Shown in pieces: positions 9,466 through 17,694 of a stretch of DNA of 64,000 bases. The notes beneath the pieces are model-generated. The model worked only from the letters and a program-made list of their open reading frames with translations, was not told where the DNA came from and did no database searches. The position numbers were made by a program, and so were the translations under genes. Each line of letters starts with the position of its first letter. Positions within the stretch are counted from its first letter, which is position 1. Origin of the DNA: JACPFV01 sp038043245 (GTDB taxonomy: Bacteria > Pseudomonadota > Gammaproteobacteria > Nevskiales > Nevskiaceae); assembly GCA_038043245.1 (NCBI GenBank), contig JBBTCH010000001.1, forward strand, positions 806,001 through 870,000. Reading direction: 5' to 3'.

Positions 9466-9819
9466 ATGAAAACCAAAGCCAACATCGGGAAACTCATTGC
9501 CGCTTCCATCAGCGGCCTCGCAATTGTCGCCGCCGGCGCAGCGTTCGCATCGAAAGAAAGGTCGGCGGAAAACGATGCCTTGAAGGACCTCAAATCAGCC
9601 AAGATCAGCTTGACCGAAGCCATATCGCGCAGCCAAGCGCAATTTGGTGGTGTACCGGTCCGCGCTGAGCTTGACAATGAGGACGGAAAGCCTGCCTACG
9701 AAATCGAGCTGGTGAACGGTGCCAAGGTGCTGGACGTTCGTCTCGATGCTGTCACCGGCGAAACCTTGTCGTCTCAGGACGACAAGGCGGATGGCGAGCA
9801 AGAGTCCGAGCGCGACTAA
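9466..9819 (+). CDS. PepSY-domain periplasmic protein
   Basis: 117 residues: Sec signal (LIAASISGLAIVAAGAAFAS) followed by one PepSY domain (KISLTEAISRSQAQFGGVPV, AYEIELVNGAKVLDVRLDAVTGE). PepSY domains inhibit or modulate periplasmic partners and often sit beside QseBC- or PmrAB-like systems, which fits here. The tail is acidic (DDKADGEQESERD). The ATG at 9466 has AAGGAA upstream. The response regulator gene follows after 32 bp, so the three genes probably form one operon. Confidence 0.88.
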   Translation: MKTKANIGKLIAASISGLAIVAAGAAFASKERSAENDALKDLKSAKISLTEAISRSQAQFGGVPVRAELDNEDGKPAYEIELVNGAKVLDVRLDAVTGETLSSQDDKADGEQESERD

Positions 9820-9851
9820 CATTTGCGCAGTTATCGAGAGAGCAGCTGATC

Positions 9852-10511
9852 ATGCGAGTTCTGCTCGTTGAAGACGATGAAATGCTGGGCGGGACTCTAT
9901 CCAAGAGCCTCGCCCAGCACGCTTATGCGGTGGATTGGGTGCGCGATGGCGTCGCCGCTTTCGAGCACTGGCATGCCACCGCCTATGACTTGGTGTTGCT
10001 CGATCTCGGGCTGCCGGGCCGGGATGGGTTGCGCGTTCTGACCGAGGCCCGCCGTGAAGGCCGGGACACCCCGGTGCTGATCCTTACAGCACGCGACGCG
10101 CTGGAGGACAGGGTGAAAGGGCTCGATGCGGGGGCCGACGATTATCTGCTGAAGCCCTTCGACCTCGACGAACTGCTGGCGCGAATCCGTGCACTCACGC
10201 GCCGCCGCGTGGGGCGCGCGCAGTCGCACATCGAGCATCTGGGGCTTTCCCTCGACCTCGGTGAACGTACGGCGCGTTATAAGGGCATCGAGGTCACTTT
10301 TACCCGCCGCGAGTTTGCACTTTTGACGGTGTTGCTCGAACAACCGGGTCGCGTTTGGGCGAAGGAGCAACTCGTAGAGCGTTTGTACGGATGGGCGGAG
10401 GAGATCGCCAGTAATGCTCTGGAAGTGCAAATCCACGCACTGCGCCGCAAGCTTTCGCCGGACTTTATCCGCAACGCTCGCGGTGTGGGCTATTACCTGG
10501 CCAAGGAATGA
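9852..10511 (+). CDS. OmpR/PhoB-family response regulator (QseB/PmrA-like)
   Basis: 219 residues: receiver domain with acidic pocket Glu7/Asp8/Asp9, phosphoacceptor Asp51 (LVLLDLGLPG), and the conserved Thr/Lys positions (ILTARD, DDYLLKPFD). A C-terminal winged helix follows (VTFTRREFALLTVLLEQPG, VEVQIHALRRKL-like segment, NARGVGYYLA). It is a cytoplasmic transcription factor switched by the adjacent kinase. It overlaps the kinase gene by four bases. The likely local targets are the PepSY/DUF347 intergenic region and its own promoter, by inference. Confidence 0.93.
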   Translation: MRVLLVEDDEMLGGTLSKSLAQHAYAVDWVRDGVAAFEHWHATAYDLVLLDLGLPGRDGLRVLTEARREGRDTPVLILTARDALEDRVKGLDAGADDYLLKPFDLDELLARIRALTRRRVGRAQSHIEHLGLSLDLGERTARYKGIEVTFTRREFALLTVLLEQPGRVWAKEQLVERLYGWAEEIASNALEVQIHALRRKLSPDFIRNARGVGYYLAKE

Positions 10512-11815
10512 GTTCCCTGCGCGGACGATTGGTACTGACTTTACTGGCGGCTTTGCTGTTGGGTGGCGGACTGGCGGCCGCTGGACTCTACTGGCGCTCC
10601 ATCGAGGAGTTCGACAAGTTATTCGACCAGCGTCTGCTGGCGCTCTCATTCAATCTTACCGCCGAGGCGGTCCTGCAATCCCCCCAGCCGCTGGACCCTG
10701 CCGAAAGCCGGGACGACATCGTCGTGCAAGTCTGGCGACCAGGCGGCGTAATGCTCTGGCACTCCGACGAGGAAACCGCGCCTTTTCCAAGCGTCATCGG
10801 AATGACCGACCTGGTCGCCGATGGCCAGCAGTGGCGCAGCTTTTCCAGAGTTGTAGAGAAGGGCATGATTTTGCAAGTCAGCCAGGACCTCGACGCGCGT
10901 CGGGAAGAAGCGGCGGAAGCAGCCTTGCAGCTGCTGCTTCCACTTCTGCTGCTGTTGCCTCTGGTGGGTCTCGTTTGTGGCTGGGCGGTGTCGCGCCAGC
11001 TACGACCGTTACGCTTGCTTGCGGCACAGATGCAAGCGCGGAAGCTGACAGACACGCTTCGCGTGACGCTGGCGGACGCCCCCAGCGAACTCGCCCCGGT
11101 GGTCACCGCGCTCAATGGATTGCTGGAGCGGCAAGCTGAAGCCAGCCAGCGCCAGCGCGATTTTTTAGCGGACGCGGCCCACGAATTGCGCACACCGCTG
11201 GCTGTCGTACAACTGCAAGCACAGCGGGTACGTGAAGCCCTCTGTGCAGAAGATCGGCAACAATCGCTGGACGCACTACAGGCGGGGATTGAGCGCGCAT
11301 CCCGGCTGATCAGCCAGCTCCTGAGTCTGGCTCGCAGCGAAGCGCCTTCCGCCGTGACGGCTCAGACAAATATCGCATTGGCGGCGCTGGTCCAGGAAGT
11401 CCTTGCAGAGCGTCATTCGCTGGCGGTAGAACGGGAACTCGATCTGGGGATCACCGATGCCAAAGCCTGCTTCATCAAGGGCGATAGGGAATCTCTGCGC
11501 AGCCTGGTCGGTAATTTGGTGGATAACGCCATTCGTTACATCCCCGCCGGCGGTCGCATAGATGTCGCTTTACGCCGCGAGCGCGGCTGGGCGGTACTTA
11601 CTGTGACTGACACCGGGCCTGGAATTGCGCCGCTCATGCGAGAACAGCTTTTCCGGCGCTTCGTGCGCGGTGGTATCAGCGACACCGCAGGTACCGGCCT
11701 GGGGCTCGCCATCGCGCGTCAGGTTGCTGAGTGCCACGGCGGAGACATCGCGCTGGAAGACGGCGATGCCGGTCAGGGTCTTTGTGTTCGAGTGCGACTG
11801 CCGCTGGTGGGATAG
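10508..11815 (+). CDS. Sensor histidine kinase (QseC-like)
   Basis: 435 residues. TM1 is near 10-28, a periplasmic sensor domain runs to about 140, and TM2 (LQLLLPLLLLLPLVGLVCGW, read in part) follows. A HAMP-like linker precedes the H-box DAAHELRTPLAV, N-box NLVDNAIRYIPAGG, G1 DTGPGIA and G2 GTGLGLAIA. All catalytic motifs are intact. It presumably phosphorylates the upstream regulator in response to a periplasmic or envelope signal, possibly metal or cationic stress. Immediately past its stop lies a decayed phosphoesterase gene on the other strand, so a rearrangement junction is close to its 3' end. Confidence 0.93.
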   Translation: MSSLRGRLVLTLLAALLLGGGLAAAGLYWRSIEEFDKLFDQRLLALSFNLTAEAVLQSPQPLDPAESRDDIVVQVWRPGGVMLWHSDEETAPFPSVIGMTDLVADGQQWRSFSRVVEKGMILQVSQDLDARREEAAEAALQLLLPLLLLLPLVGLVCGWAVSRQLRPLRLLAAQMQARKLTDTLRVTLADAPSELAPVVTALNGLLERQAEASQRQRDFLADAAHELRTPLAVVQLQAQRVREALCAEDRQQSLDALQAGIERASRLISQLLSLARSEAPSAVTAQTNIALAALVQEVLAERHSLAVERELDLGITDAKACFIKGDRESLRSLVGNLVDNAIRYIPAGGRIDVALRRERGWAVLTVTDTGPGIAPLMREQLFRRFVRGGISDTAGTGLGLAIARQVAECHGGDIALEDGDAGQGLCVRVRLPLVG

Positions 11816-12055
11816 CACAAAGATGTTTTCCACGCTTCTGAGCATTGAATAATGGTTGTACGCCACGACACTCGTGGTGCCGGGTCTGATATTCGATGAA
11901 ATCAGAACCGCACCGATGATGTCGCCACCAAGTCCGGAGATTCCAGCCAGTGGGGAGTTCGGCCCCGGACCTTCGCCGCAGCATATGGAGGCATCCGATG
12001 CGCCGGCCTCGTCGAAGGTAACAATGAGCAAGCCATCCTGCGCAAAGGCCGGTGT
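11815..12055 (-). pseudogene. C-terminal remnant of a phosphoesterase (acid phosphatase/phospholipase C family) gene
   Basis: Reading on the minus strand gives QDGLLIVTFDEAG, then GGDIIGAVLISSNIRPGTTS, then YNHYSMLRSVENIF. These are the consecutive C-terminal motifs of Pfam phosphoesterase family PF04185 (metal-binding DEA, GAVLLSP, NHYSLLR). No N-terminal half is present: upstream sequence runs into the lgt leader, and downstream homology stops at the kinase gene end. I therefore read it as a truncated, non-functional fragment. Confidence 0.7.
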
Positions 12056-12197
12056 TGTGCAAGCGCAGCAGCGATAGGCTCCTGATTTGACCGTTCGCAC
12101 GGTCATTGGCCCCTGGCAGCTCGCGCAGTGTGCCATCTCCCTCCGCAGGATCGTCGAGCTTGGCATGCCGGGATCGGAAGCCCGACACTACGCGCCC

Positions 12198-13013
12198 ATG
12201 CTGATCCATTCTAATATCGATCCCGTCGCGATTCGCCTCGGGCCGCTGGCCGTGCATTGGTACGGCCTGATGTACCTACTCGGCTTCTACGGCTTCTGGA
12301 AACTGGGGGCGCGAAGAGCGCGCATGCCGCATGTTGTCTGGCCGGTGCAGCGCGTCAGCGACCTGTTGTTCTATGGCGTGCTCGGGGTCATCATCGGTGG
12401 GCGCGTCGGTTACACCCTTTTTTACAACCTGCCCCGCTTTCTCGCCGATCCGCTCCTGGTCCTGCGCTTGTGGGAGGGCGGAATGTCTTTCCACGGCGGC
12501 CTGCTTGGCGTCATCGCGTCGATGTTGGTATTCGCCCGTCGACATGGAATCGAGTTCTTTGAGATCGCCGACTTCACGGCGGTTCTAGTCCCCTTTGGCC
12601 TTTTCACAGGGCGCGTCGGGAACTTCATCAACGGCGAACTCTGGGGCAAGCCAACTGAACTTCCGTGGGGGGTGGTGTTCCGTACAGCTGGTGGCGCCGT
12701 ACGACGACATCCCAGTCAACTATATGAAGCGTTGCTGGAGGGGTTGGTGCTGCTGGCGATTCTCTGGTGGTTTGGCCGAACGCCACGTCCGCGTATGGCG
12801 ATCTCCGGGGTTTTCCTGCTTTGCTACGCCGTGTTCCGGTTCATGGTTGAGTTCGTTCGCCTGCCCGACGCGCAGATCGGCTATCTGGCTTGGGGCTGGG
12901 TGACCGAGGGCCAGATATTGTGCGTTCCGATGTTCGCGGGAGGGGGCCTGCTGCTCTCCTTAGCCTACAAAAAGAATCGCCAGCAGTCGCCTGCCACACA
13001 GCGCGCGAGGTAA
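12198..13013 (+). CDS. lgt: Prolipoprotein diacylglyceryl transferase
   Basis: 271 residues, multi-spanning inner-membrane enzyme that moves diacylglycerol from phosphatidylglycerol to the lipobox Cys of prolipoproteins. The Lgt signature GRVGNFINGELWGKPTELPW is present. So are HWYGLMYLLGF in TM1, GGMSFHGGLLG with the essential His region, and RHPSQLYEALLEG. The ATG at 12198 aligns with the usual MLxHxNIDPVAI start. Unusually, it lies inside a metal-resistance island rather than beside thyA, the common location in this group, so it may be an extra copy. Several lipoproteins are encoded nearby. Confidence 0.92.
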   Translation: MLIHSNIDPVAIRLGPLAVHWYGLMYLLGFYGFWKLGARRARMPHVVWPVQRVSDLLFYGVLGVIIGGRVGYTLFYNLPRFLADPLLVLRLWEGGMSFHGGLLGVIASMLVFARRHGIEFFEIADFTAVLVPFGLFTGRVGNFINGELWGKPTELPWGVVFRTAGGAVRRHPSQLYEALLEGLVLLAILWWFGRTPRPRMAISGVFLLCYAVFRFMVEFVRLPDAQIGYLAWGWVTEGQILCVPMFAGGGLLLSLAYKKNRQQSPATQRAR

Positions 13014-13066
13014 ATCGCGAAACATTCGGGGTCCGTGTAACAACCGGAAAATAGGCCTCAACAACG

Positions 13067-13191
13067 GCCACCCGCTTGGAGCATTTCTGGGCGTTGGAGC
13101 AGATGTTCTCGAAAAACAGTGGTACTAAAAGTGTACCACTCACTTTGACGAAACGGCCGCAGGAGCCTCAAAAAGGCCGCAAGCGGGTGGC
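13067..13191. repeat. 125-bp MITE-like repeat, copy 2
   Basis: Same length, orientation and layout as copy 1. Left end GCCACCCGCTTG (13067-13078) and right end CAAGCGGGTGGC (13180-13191) are perfect 12-bp inverse repeats. The core 13112-13137 is identical to copy 1, and here it extends to a full 8-bp palindrome AGTGGTAC/GTACCACT around TAAAAGT. It lies 53 bp after lgt. Confidence 0.8.
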
Positions 13192-13226
13192 ATGATTTTC
13201 GGGCGAGCCACATGCCGCGAACACAT

Positions 13227-13251
13227 CCGTGATCCGTCCAGGAGATCACGG
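13227..13251. promoter_or_regulatory. Inverted repeat upstream of the copper operon
   Basis: CCGTGATC (13227-13234) and GATCACGG (13244-13251) form a perfect 8-bp inverted repeat with a 9-bp spacer, 51 bp before the CopL-like start. It could be an operator or a leader hairpin. No known copper-regulator consensus was recognised. Confidence 0.45.
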
Positions 13252-13301
13252 TCTGTACGTCAGCGCACACTGCTTGCGTCCCGCAGGTGTATTCTTAAGG
13301 C

Positions 13302-13697
13302 ATGCGCTTCTTGGCAATCCTGCTTGCGAACATCATGTGGCTGACGCCCTCGGTGCAGGTTTTCGCCGGCACCATGGCGGACACGCATTGCCGCGCGACC
13401 AGACACATCAGCGCCACAGCGCCTGATGCGGCGCATGATCCCAAACATGCCCAACATCACGGCGGCATGGATATGGGCGCCAATCATATGAATCACGGCG
13501 TATCGCAACAAACTGAAGATGCCGAACAGTGCAAATGCGGCTGCATCTGCAACTTGGCATGCGCGGCCAGTACTGCCTTGGTGCCGACGCTGATGACGCC
13601 GGATGCGCTGCCGCCGGAGCATTTCGCCGCGGTTTTTAGCAGCGCGCATCCTCACTCGATACATGCCGTTCTCCAGCGGCCTCCCATTTCCTCCTGA
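13302..13697 (+). CDS. copL: CopL-like copper-responsive leader protein
   Basis: 131 residues: signal peptide (LAILLANIMWLTPSVQVFAG), then a His/Met region (HDPKHAQHHGGMDMGANHMN) and a Cys cluster (CKCGCICNLAC), then a C-terminal tail. Size, order of motifs and position as first gene of a copper operon match CopL of Xanthomonas, which is required for copper-dependent expression of copAB. The start ATG has AAGG close upstream. The symbol is given on resemblance and context; copper control here is inferred. Confidence 0.75.
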   Translation: MRFLAILLANIMWLTPSVQVFAGTMADTHCRATRHISATAPDAAHDPKHAQHHGGMDMGANHMNHGVSQQTEDAEQCKCGCICNLACAASTALVPTLMTPDALPPEHFAAVFSSAHPHSIHAVLQRPPISS

Positions 13698-13778
13698 GCT
13701 GATGTGATTTCGTCCCGCGCATCGCGCGGGCGTCATTGGCTTTTGGCTGCGCGTCTCGCGCCAGCCGAGGAGGTACAC

Positions 13779-15518
13779 ATGGATGGATTAAAAACCGCCT
13801 GCGGTTTGTTGGTGCTGTTTCTCACGGCCGGCTGCGCCAGCCTGCCGGTGGATCGCGGTCGCGAGGGCACGGCGGCCGGCGACGAGACGGCCGCGCGTCA
13901 AATGCTGGCGCAGCTTTCGAGCAAACCATTGAGCGCCGACACTGCCGTACAACTGGCGCTGGTCAACAATCCGCGGCTGAAGGCTGAATACGCGAAGCTC
14001 GGTTTCGCGGCGGCGGATGTTTACGACGCCGGGCGGCTGAGCAATCCGCGGCTGTCGGCGTCGGTGCTGATTCCGGATGTCAGCGGCGCTGCCAATCAGG
14101 TGGGCTTTGGTCTGGTGCAGAGCTTCACCAACCTGCTGATGCTGTCCTCGCGCAGCCGTTTTGCCGAAGGCGAATTCGAGCGCGTCAAGCAGATCGTCGG
14201 TGCGCAAGTTCTCAATCTCGCTGCCGACACCGAAGCGGCTTACTACCGGCTCACCGGCGCCTGGCAGATGGTGACGATGCGCGAAGCCGTCGCCACGGCC
14301 GCGCAATCCTCCGCGGATCTGGCGCAGCGGTTCTTCGACGCCGGCAATATCAAGCGTCTGGAACTGGCGCTGGAACAGGCCGCTGCGTCCCAGGCGCAGC
14401 TTGATGTGCTGCAAGCGCGGGCCGATTTGACGGGAGCACGCAGCGCACTCAATCGGTTGATGGGATTGTCCGCGAGTGAAGACAACTGGAAAGTCTCGGG
14501 TCAACTGCCGGCGCCGCTCATGCAGGAAGACGCCATCCCGGAGTTGCTGAAGACTGCCGACGCCAGCCGGCTTGATCTGGCGGCTGCGCGCAAGCGCGTG
14601 TCGCTGTTGGCGGATGCGCAGGGCGTGACGCGTCGCTTCCGTTATCTGGGCGAAATTGACGTCGGTGTGGAAACCCAGCGCGAAACCGACCGCTCGCGCA
14701 TCACCGGGCCGACGCTGGCTCTGGAACTGCCTATTTTCAATCAGGGCCGCGGCCGCATGGCGCGCGCCGAGGCCGGCATGCAGCAGGCGGAAGCCGAGTT
14801 GCGTTCGCTGGAGATCGAGATCAGCAACGGCGTGCAGCGCGCCGCGGCCGAAGTCGCGGCGGCGAAATCGCGCGCCGATCAATATCGCCTGTCGCTGATT
14901 CCGCTGCGCGAGTCCATCGTCGCGCGCACGCAGGAAGAAGTGAACTTCATGCTCGTCGGCCAGTTCGAGTTGCTGCTGGCCAAGCAACAGGAATACGACG
15001 CCTATCAGGGCTATCTGGAAGCGGTGCGCGATTACTGGCTGGCGCGGGTGGAGTTGGGTCGCGAAGTCGGCACGCGCTTGCCGAGCAGCGCACAGGCCAC
15101 GCCAGACGTGCTGGACGCCGATGAGTTGATCCGGCCCAAAGGCGGCGGCATGCAGATGGAGGGCATGGACATGCCGATGGATAACTCCGGCGACGAGATG
15201 AAGGACATGCAACACGACATGCCGGGTATGGACAAGTCCGGCGAGGAAATGAAAGGCATGCAGCACGACATGCAGCAGATGGACAAGTCTGGCGGTGAGT
15301 TGAAGCAAATGGATCACCCCGGCCACGGCACGTCCAAGAAAAAGGCAGTGCCTAAAAAAGACGCCGCGCCGTCAATGCCGCCGCCGCGCAAGAGTGAAGG
15401 GCACTCGGACATGCCGACCGGCATGGAGTCGCACATCCCAGAACCTGCCGGCAAATCCAAACCGGCGCCGAAGAAATCCAACGAAGTAGAAACGCAGCCA
15501 CACGGAGACCACAAATGA
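13779..15518 (+). CDS. TolC-family outer-membrane lipoprotein with Met/His-rich C-terminal tail
   Basis: 579 residues. Lipobox signal LLVLFLTAGCAS, then a TolC-type channel of about 430 residues (LSADTAVQLALVNNPRLKAE; GPTLALELPIFNQGRG). An unusual tail of about 110 residues follows, packed with Met and His: MQMEGMDMPMDNSGDEMKDM, repeats of (D/E)MK-x-MQHDM, and a Lys/Pro-rich end with PHGDHK. Standard family members stop at about 440-470 residues, so the tail is an addition that looks like the Mets motifs of CopA/CopB copper proteins. The ATG at 13779 has a strong GAGGAGG site. Its stop overlaps the next gene's start (ATGA). Confidence 0.9.
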   Translation: MDGLKTACGLLVLFLTAGCASLPVDRGREGTAAGDETAARQMLAQLSSKPLSADTAVQLALVNNPRLKAEYAKLGFAAADVYDAGRLSNPRLSASVLIPDVSGAANQVGFGLVQSFTNLLMLSSRSRFAEGEFERVKQIVGAQVLNLAADTEAAYYRLTGAWQMVTMREAVATAAQSSADLAQRFFDAGNIKRLELALEQAAASQAQLDVLQARADLTGARSALNRLMGLSASEDNWKVSGQLPAPLMQEDAIPELLKTADASRLDLAAARKRVSLLADAQGVTRRFRYLGEIDVGVETQRETDRSRITGPTLALELPIFNQGRGRMARAEAGMQQAEAELRSLEIEISNGVQRAAAEVAAAKSRADQYRLSLIPLRESIVARTQEEVNFMLVGQFELLLAKQQEYDAYQGYLEAVRDYWLARVELGREVGTRLPSSAQATPDVLDADELIRPKGGGMQMEGMDMPMDNSGDEMKDMQHDMPGMDKSGEEMKGMQHDMQQMDKSGGELKQMDHPGHGTSKKKAVPKKDAAPSMPPPRKSEGHSDMPTGMESHIPEPAGKSKPAPKKSNEVETQPHGDHK

Positions 15519-16939
15519 TCACTCGCCGAAAACTTTTGTCAGGGATGGGCGTGGGTTCGCTCGCCGGACTCGCCGGCGTCTTTGCGCGCCGCGCGAGCGG
15601 TCAGCACGAAGGCCACGACATGAAGAACATGCCGGGCATGGACGAAGCCCCGAAAACCGCCGCGCCAGCGCCCGCGGTAGCGAAGACGATGGGCTACACA
15701 CCGGTGCGCACACTCAACGGCTGGACGCTGCCTTACAAGATGAATAACGGGGTCAAGGAATTCCACCTCGTCGCAGAAGAGGTCGAGCACGAGTTCGCGC
15801 CCGGCTGTGTCGCCAAATGCTGGGGCTACAACGGCACCACGCCGGGGCCGACGATAGAAGCGGTGGAAGGCGACCGCGTGCGCATCTTCGTCACCAACCG
15901 CCTGAAAGAGCACACCACCATCCACTGGCACGGAATCATTCTGCCCAGCGGCATGGATGGCGTCGGCGGGTTGTCGCAGAAGCATATCGGCCCCGGCGAA
16001 ACTTACGCTTACGAATACACGCTGCGCCAGCACGGCACCCACATGTACCACCCGCACGCCGACGAGATGGTGCAGATGGCGGTGGGCATGATGGGCATGT
16101 TCATCATTCACCCGAAAAACGGCGAGCCGAACCGGATTGACCGCGACTATTGTTTCCTGCTGCACAACTGGGCGCTGCATCCGGGCACCTACCGCCCCGA
16201 CCCTTCGATCATGACCGAGTTCGATCTGTGGACTTTCAATTCCAAAGTTTTTCCGGCAATTGATTCAATGGTGGCGCGCACCGGCGAACGCGTGCGTATC
16301 CGCATCGGCAATTTGTCCATGCACGAGCATCCGATGCATCTGCACGGTGTGCAGTTCCAAGTCACCGGCGGCGACGGCGGGCGGCTCGCGCGCAACCTGT
16401 GGCGCACCGAGGTTACGGAAATCGTCGGCGTCGGCCAGATGCGCGACATTGAATTTGTCGCCATTGCCGGCGACTGGGCGTTTCACTGCCACAAGTCACA
16501 TCACACGATGAACGCAATGGGTCATGGCGTGCCCAACACCATCGGCGTAGATCAATCCGGCGTCGAGAAAACCATCCGCTCGATGCTGCCGGGCTACATG
16601 GCGATGGGCAAGGACGGCATGGCCGAGCACCAGGACCACTCCAACATGGGTCACATGAAAGGCCCCGAGAACACCCTGCCGATGATGATGGGCAAGGGTC
16701 CGTTCGGCAATCTGGAAATGGGCGGCATGTTCACCGTGGTCAAGGTGCGTGACGATCTCGCCGCCGGTGATTTCCACGATCCCGGCTGGTATCGCAATCC
16801 AAATGGCACGGTCGCCAGCCGCGTCTCCGGTGATCCCGATTTCGGCGCGCCGGAACGCCGATCACGCCCACCGTCGCTGCAAGGGCCGAACTACACGCCC
16901 AAACCCAAATCAAATTCCGGCCACGAAGGCCATAGATAA
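15515..16939 (+). CDS. TAT-exported multicopper oxidase (copper resistance)
   Basis: 474 residues. The twin-arginine signal is MITRRKLLSGMGVGSLAGLA. A short Met/His segment (HEGHDMKNMPGMDE) precedes cupredoxin domains with all copper ligand motifs: HWHG, HMYHPHADEM, HEHPMHLHG and HCHKSHHTMNAM. The last is a type-1/type-3 site with Met as axial ligand. A second Met-rich stretch (about residues 355-400: GYMAMGKDGMAEHQDHSNMG) is typical of cuprous oxidases of the CueO/CopA kind. It probably oxidises Cu(I) in the periplasm. It is translationally coupled to the TolC gene and followed by a cytochrome c gene, a possible electron partner. Confidence 0.92.
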   Translation: MITRRKLLSGMGVGSLAGLAGVFARRASGQHEGHDMKNMPGMDEAPKTAAPAPAVAKTMGYTPVRTLNGWTLPYKMNNGVKEFHLVAEEVEHEFAPGCVAKCWGYNGTTPGPTIEAVEGDRVRIFVTNRLKEHTTIHWHGIILPSGMDGVGGLSQKHIGPGETYAYEYTLRQHGTHMYHPHADEMVQMAVGMMGMFIIHPKNGEPNRIDRDYCFLLHNWALHPGTYRPDPSIMTEFDLWTFNSKVFPAIDSMVARTGERVRIRIGNLSMHEHPMHLHGVQFQVTGGDGGRLARNLWRTEVTEIVGVGQMRDIEFVAIAGDWAFHCHKSHHTMNAMGHGVPNTIGVDQSGVEKTIRSMLPGYMAMGKDGMAEHQDHSNMGHMKGPENTLPMMMGKGPFGNLEMGGMFTVVKVRDDLAAGDFHDPGWYRNPNGTVASRVSGDPDFGAPERRSRPPSLQGPNYTPKPKSNSGHEGHR

Positions 16940-16948
16940 GGAGCACCC

Positions 16949-17692
16949 ATGAAAACCCTGCTGACCATTTTGCTCACCCTGCTGGCCGCGACCGTCATCG
17001 CCGCCGGTCTCATCCATAGCGGCGGCTTGACCAACTTTGCCGCCGACGAACCACATCCACCGATGATCAACGGCGTGATCGAGTACGTGCGCGAGCGCTT
17101 CATCGCCGCGCGCAGCGAAGACCTCGAGTTGCCGGACCTCCACGATCCGCAGCGGATCGCCGACGGCGGCGCGCACTACGTGCCGATGTGCGCCGGTTGC
17201 CACCTGGGGCCGGGGACGCAGGACACCGAAATTCGCCGCGGCCTGTATCCGCAGCCGCCAAATCTGGCGCAGCCGACCGGCCACAAGGCCGGCCACGATC
17301 ATTCCGACATGGCCGTGTCTGCCAAGCGCCAGTTCTGGATCGTCAAGCACGGCATCAAGATGACCGGCATGCCGGCCTGGGGCGCGACGCACGACGATGA
17401 CGCGATCTGGGGCCTGGTCGCGTTCCTGCAAAAGCTGCCGGAGATGTCGCCCGAAGAATTCGCCGCACTGAGTCAAGGCACGGGTGCGGGTGGACACGGA
17501 CGTAGTGGCGGGCATGACGGCATGAAGCCAGACGACATGAAAGGCATGGAAGGGATGGAAGGAATGGAGGGCATGAAGGGCATGGAGAAGCCCGCCGGTT
17601 CCGGTCCTGCCGGTCACAAAGACGCGCCCGGCGCCAAACCACACGGCCACGGCGCGTCCAGGAAAACGGATGACAAAAGCGAGGCGCACTGA
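16949..17692 (+). CDS. Periplasmic cytochrome c with Met-rich tail
   Basis: 247 residues: N-terminal signal or anchor helix (LLTILLTLLAATVIAAGLI), then a class I cytochrome c domain with CAGCH at residues 81-85 and a likely axial Met in MTGMPAWG, ending near FLQKLPEMS. The last 90 residues are low-complexity and Met/His/Gly rich (MKGMEGMEGMEGMKGMEK), resembling the tail of the TolC-like protein two genes upstream. The start has AAGGAG. Likely role is electron transfer to or from the multicopper oxidase, by position; the tail may bind copper. Confidence 0.9.
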   Translation: MKTLLTILLTLLAATVIAAGLIHSGGLTNFAADEPHPPMINGVIEYVRERFIAARSEDLELPDLHDPQRIADGGAHYVPMCAGCHLGPGTQDTEIRRGLYPQPPNLAQPTGHKAGHDHSDMAVSAKRQFWIVKHGIKMTGMPAWGATHDDDAIWGLVAFLQKLPEMSPEEFAALSQGTGAGGHGRSGGHDGMKPDDMKGMEGMEGMEGMKGMEKPAGSGPAGHKDAPGAKPHGHGASRKTDDKSEAH

Positions 17693-17694
17693 AA

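Noticed and set aside
13788..15326. A 512-codon minus-strand frame
   Set aside because: Antisense to the TolC-family gene, which has a signal peptide, ribosome site and family motifs. The antisense frame has none.
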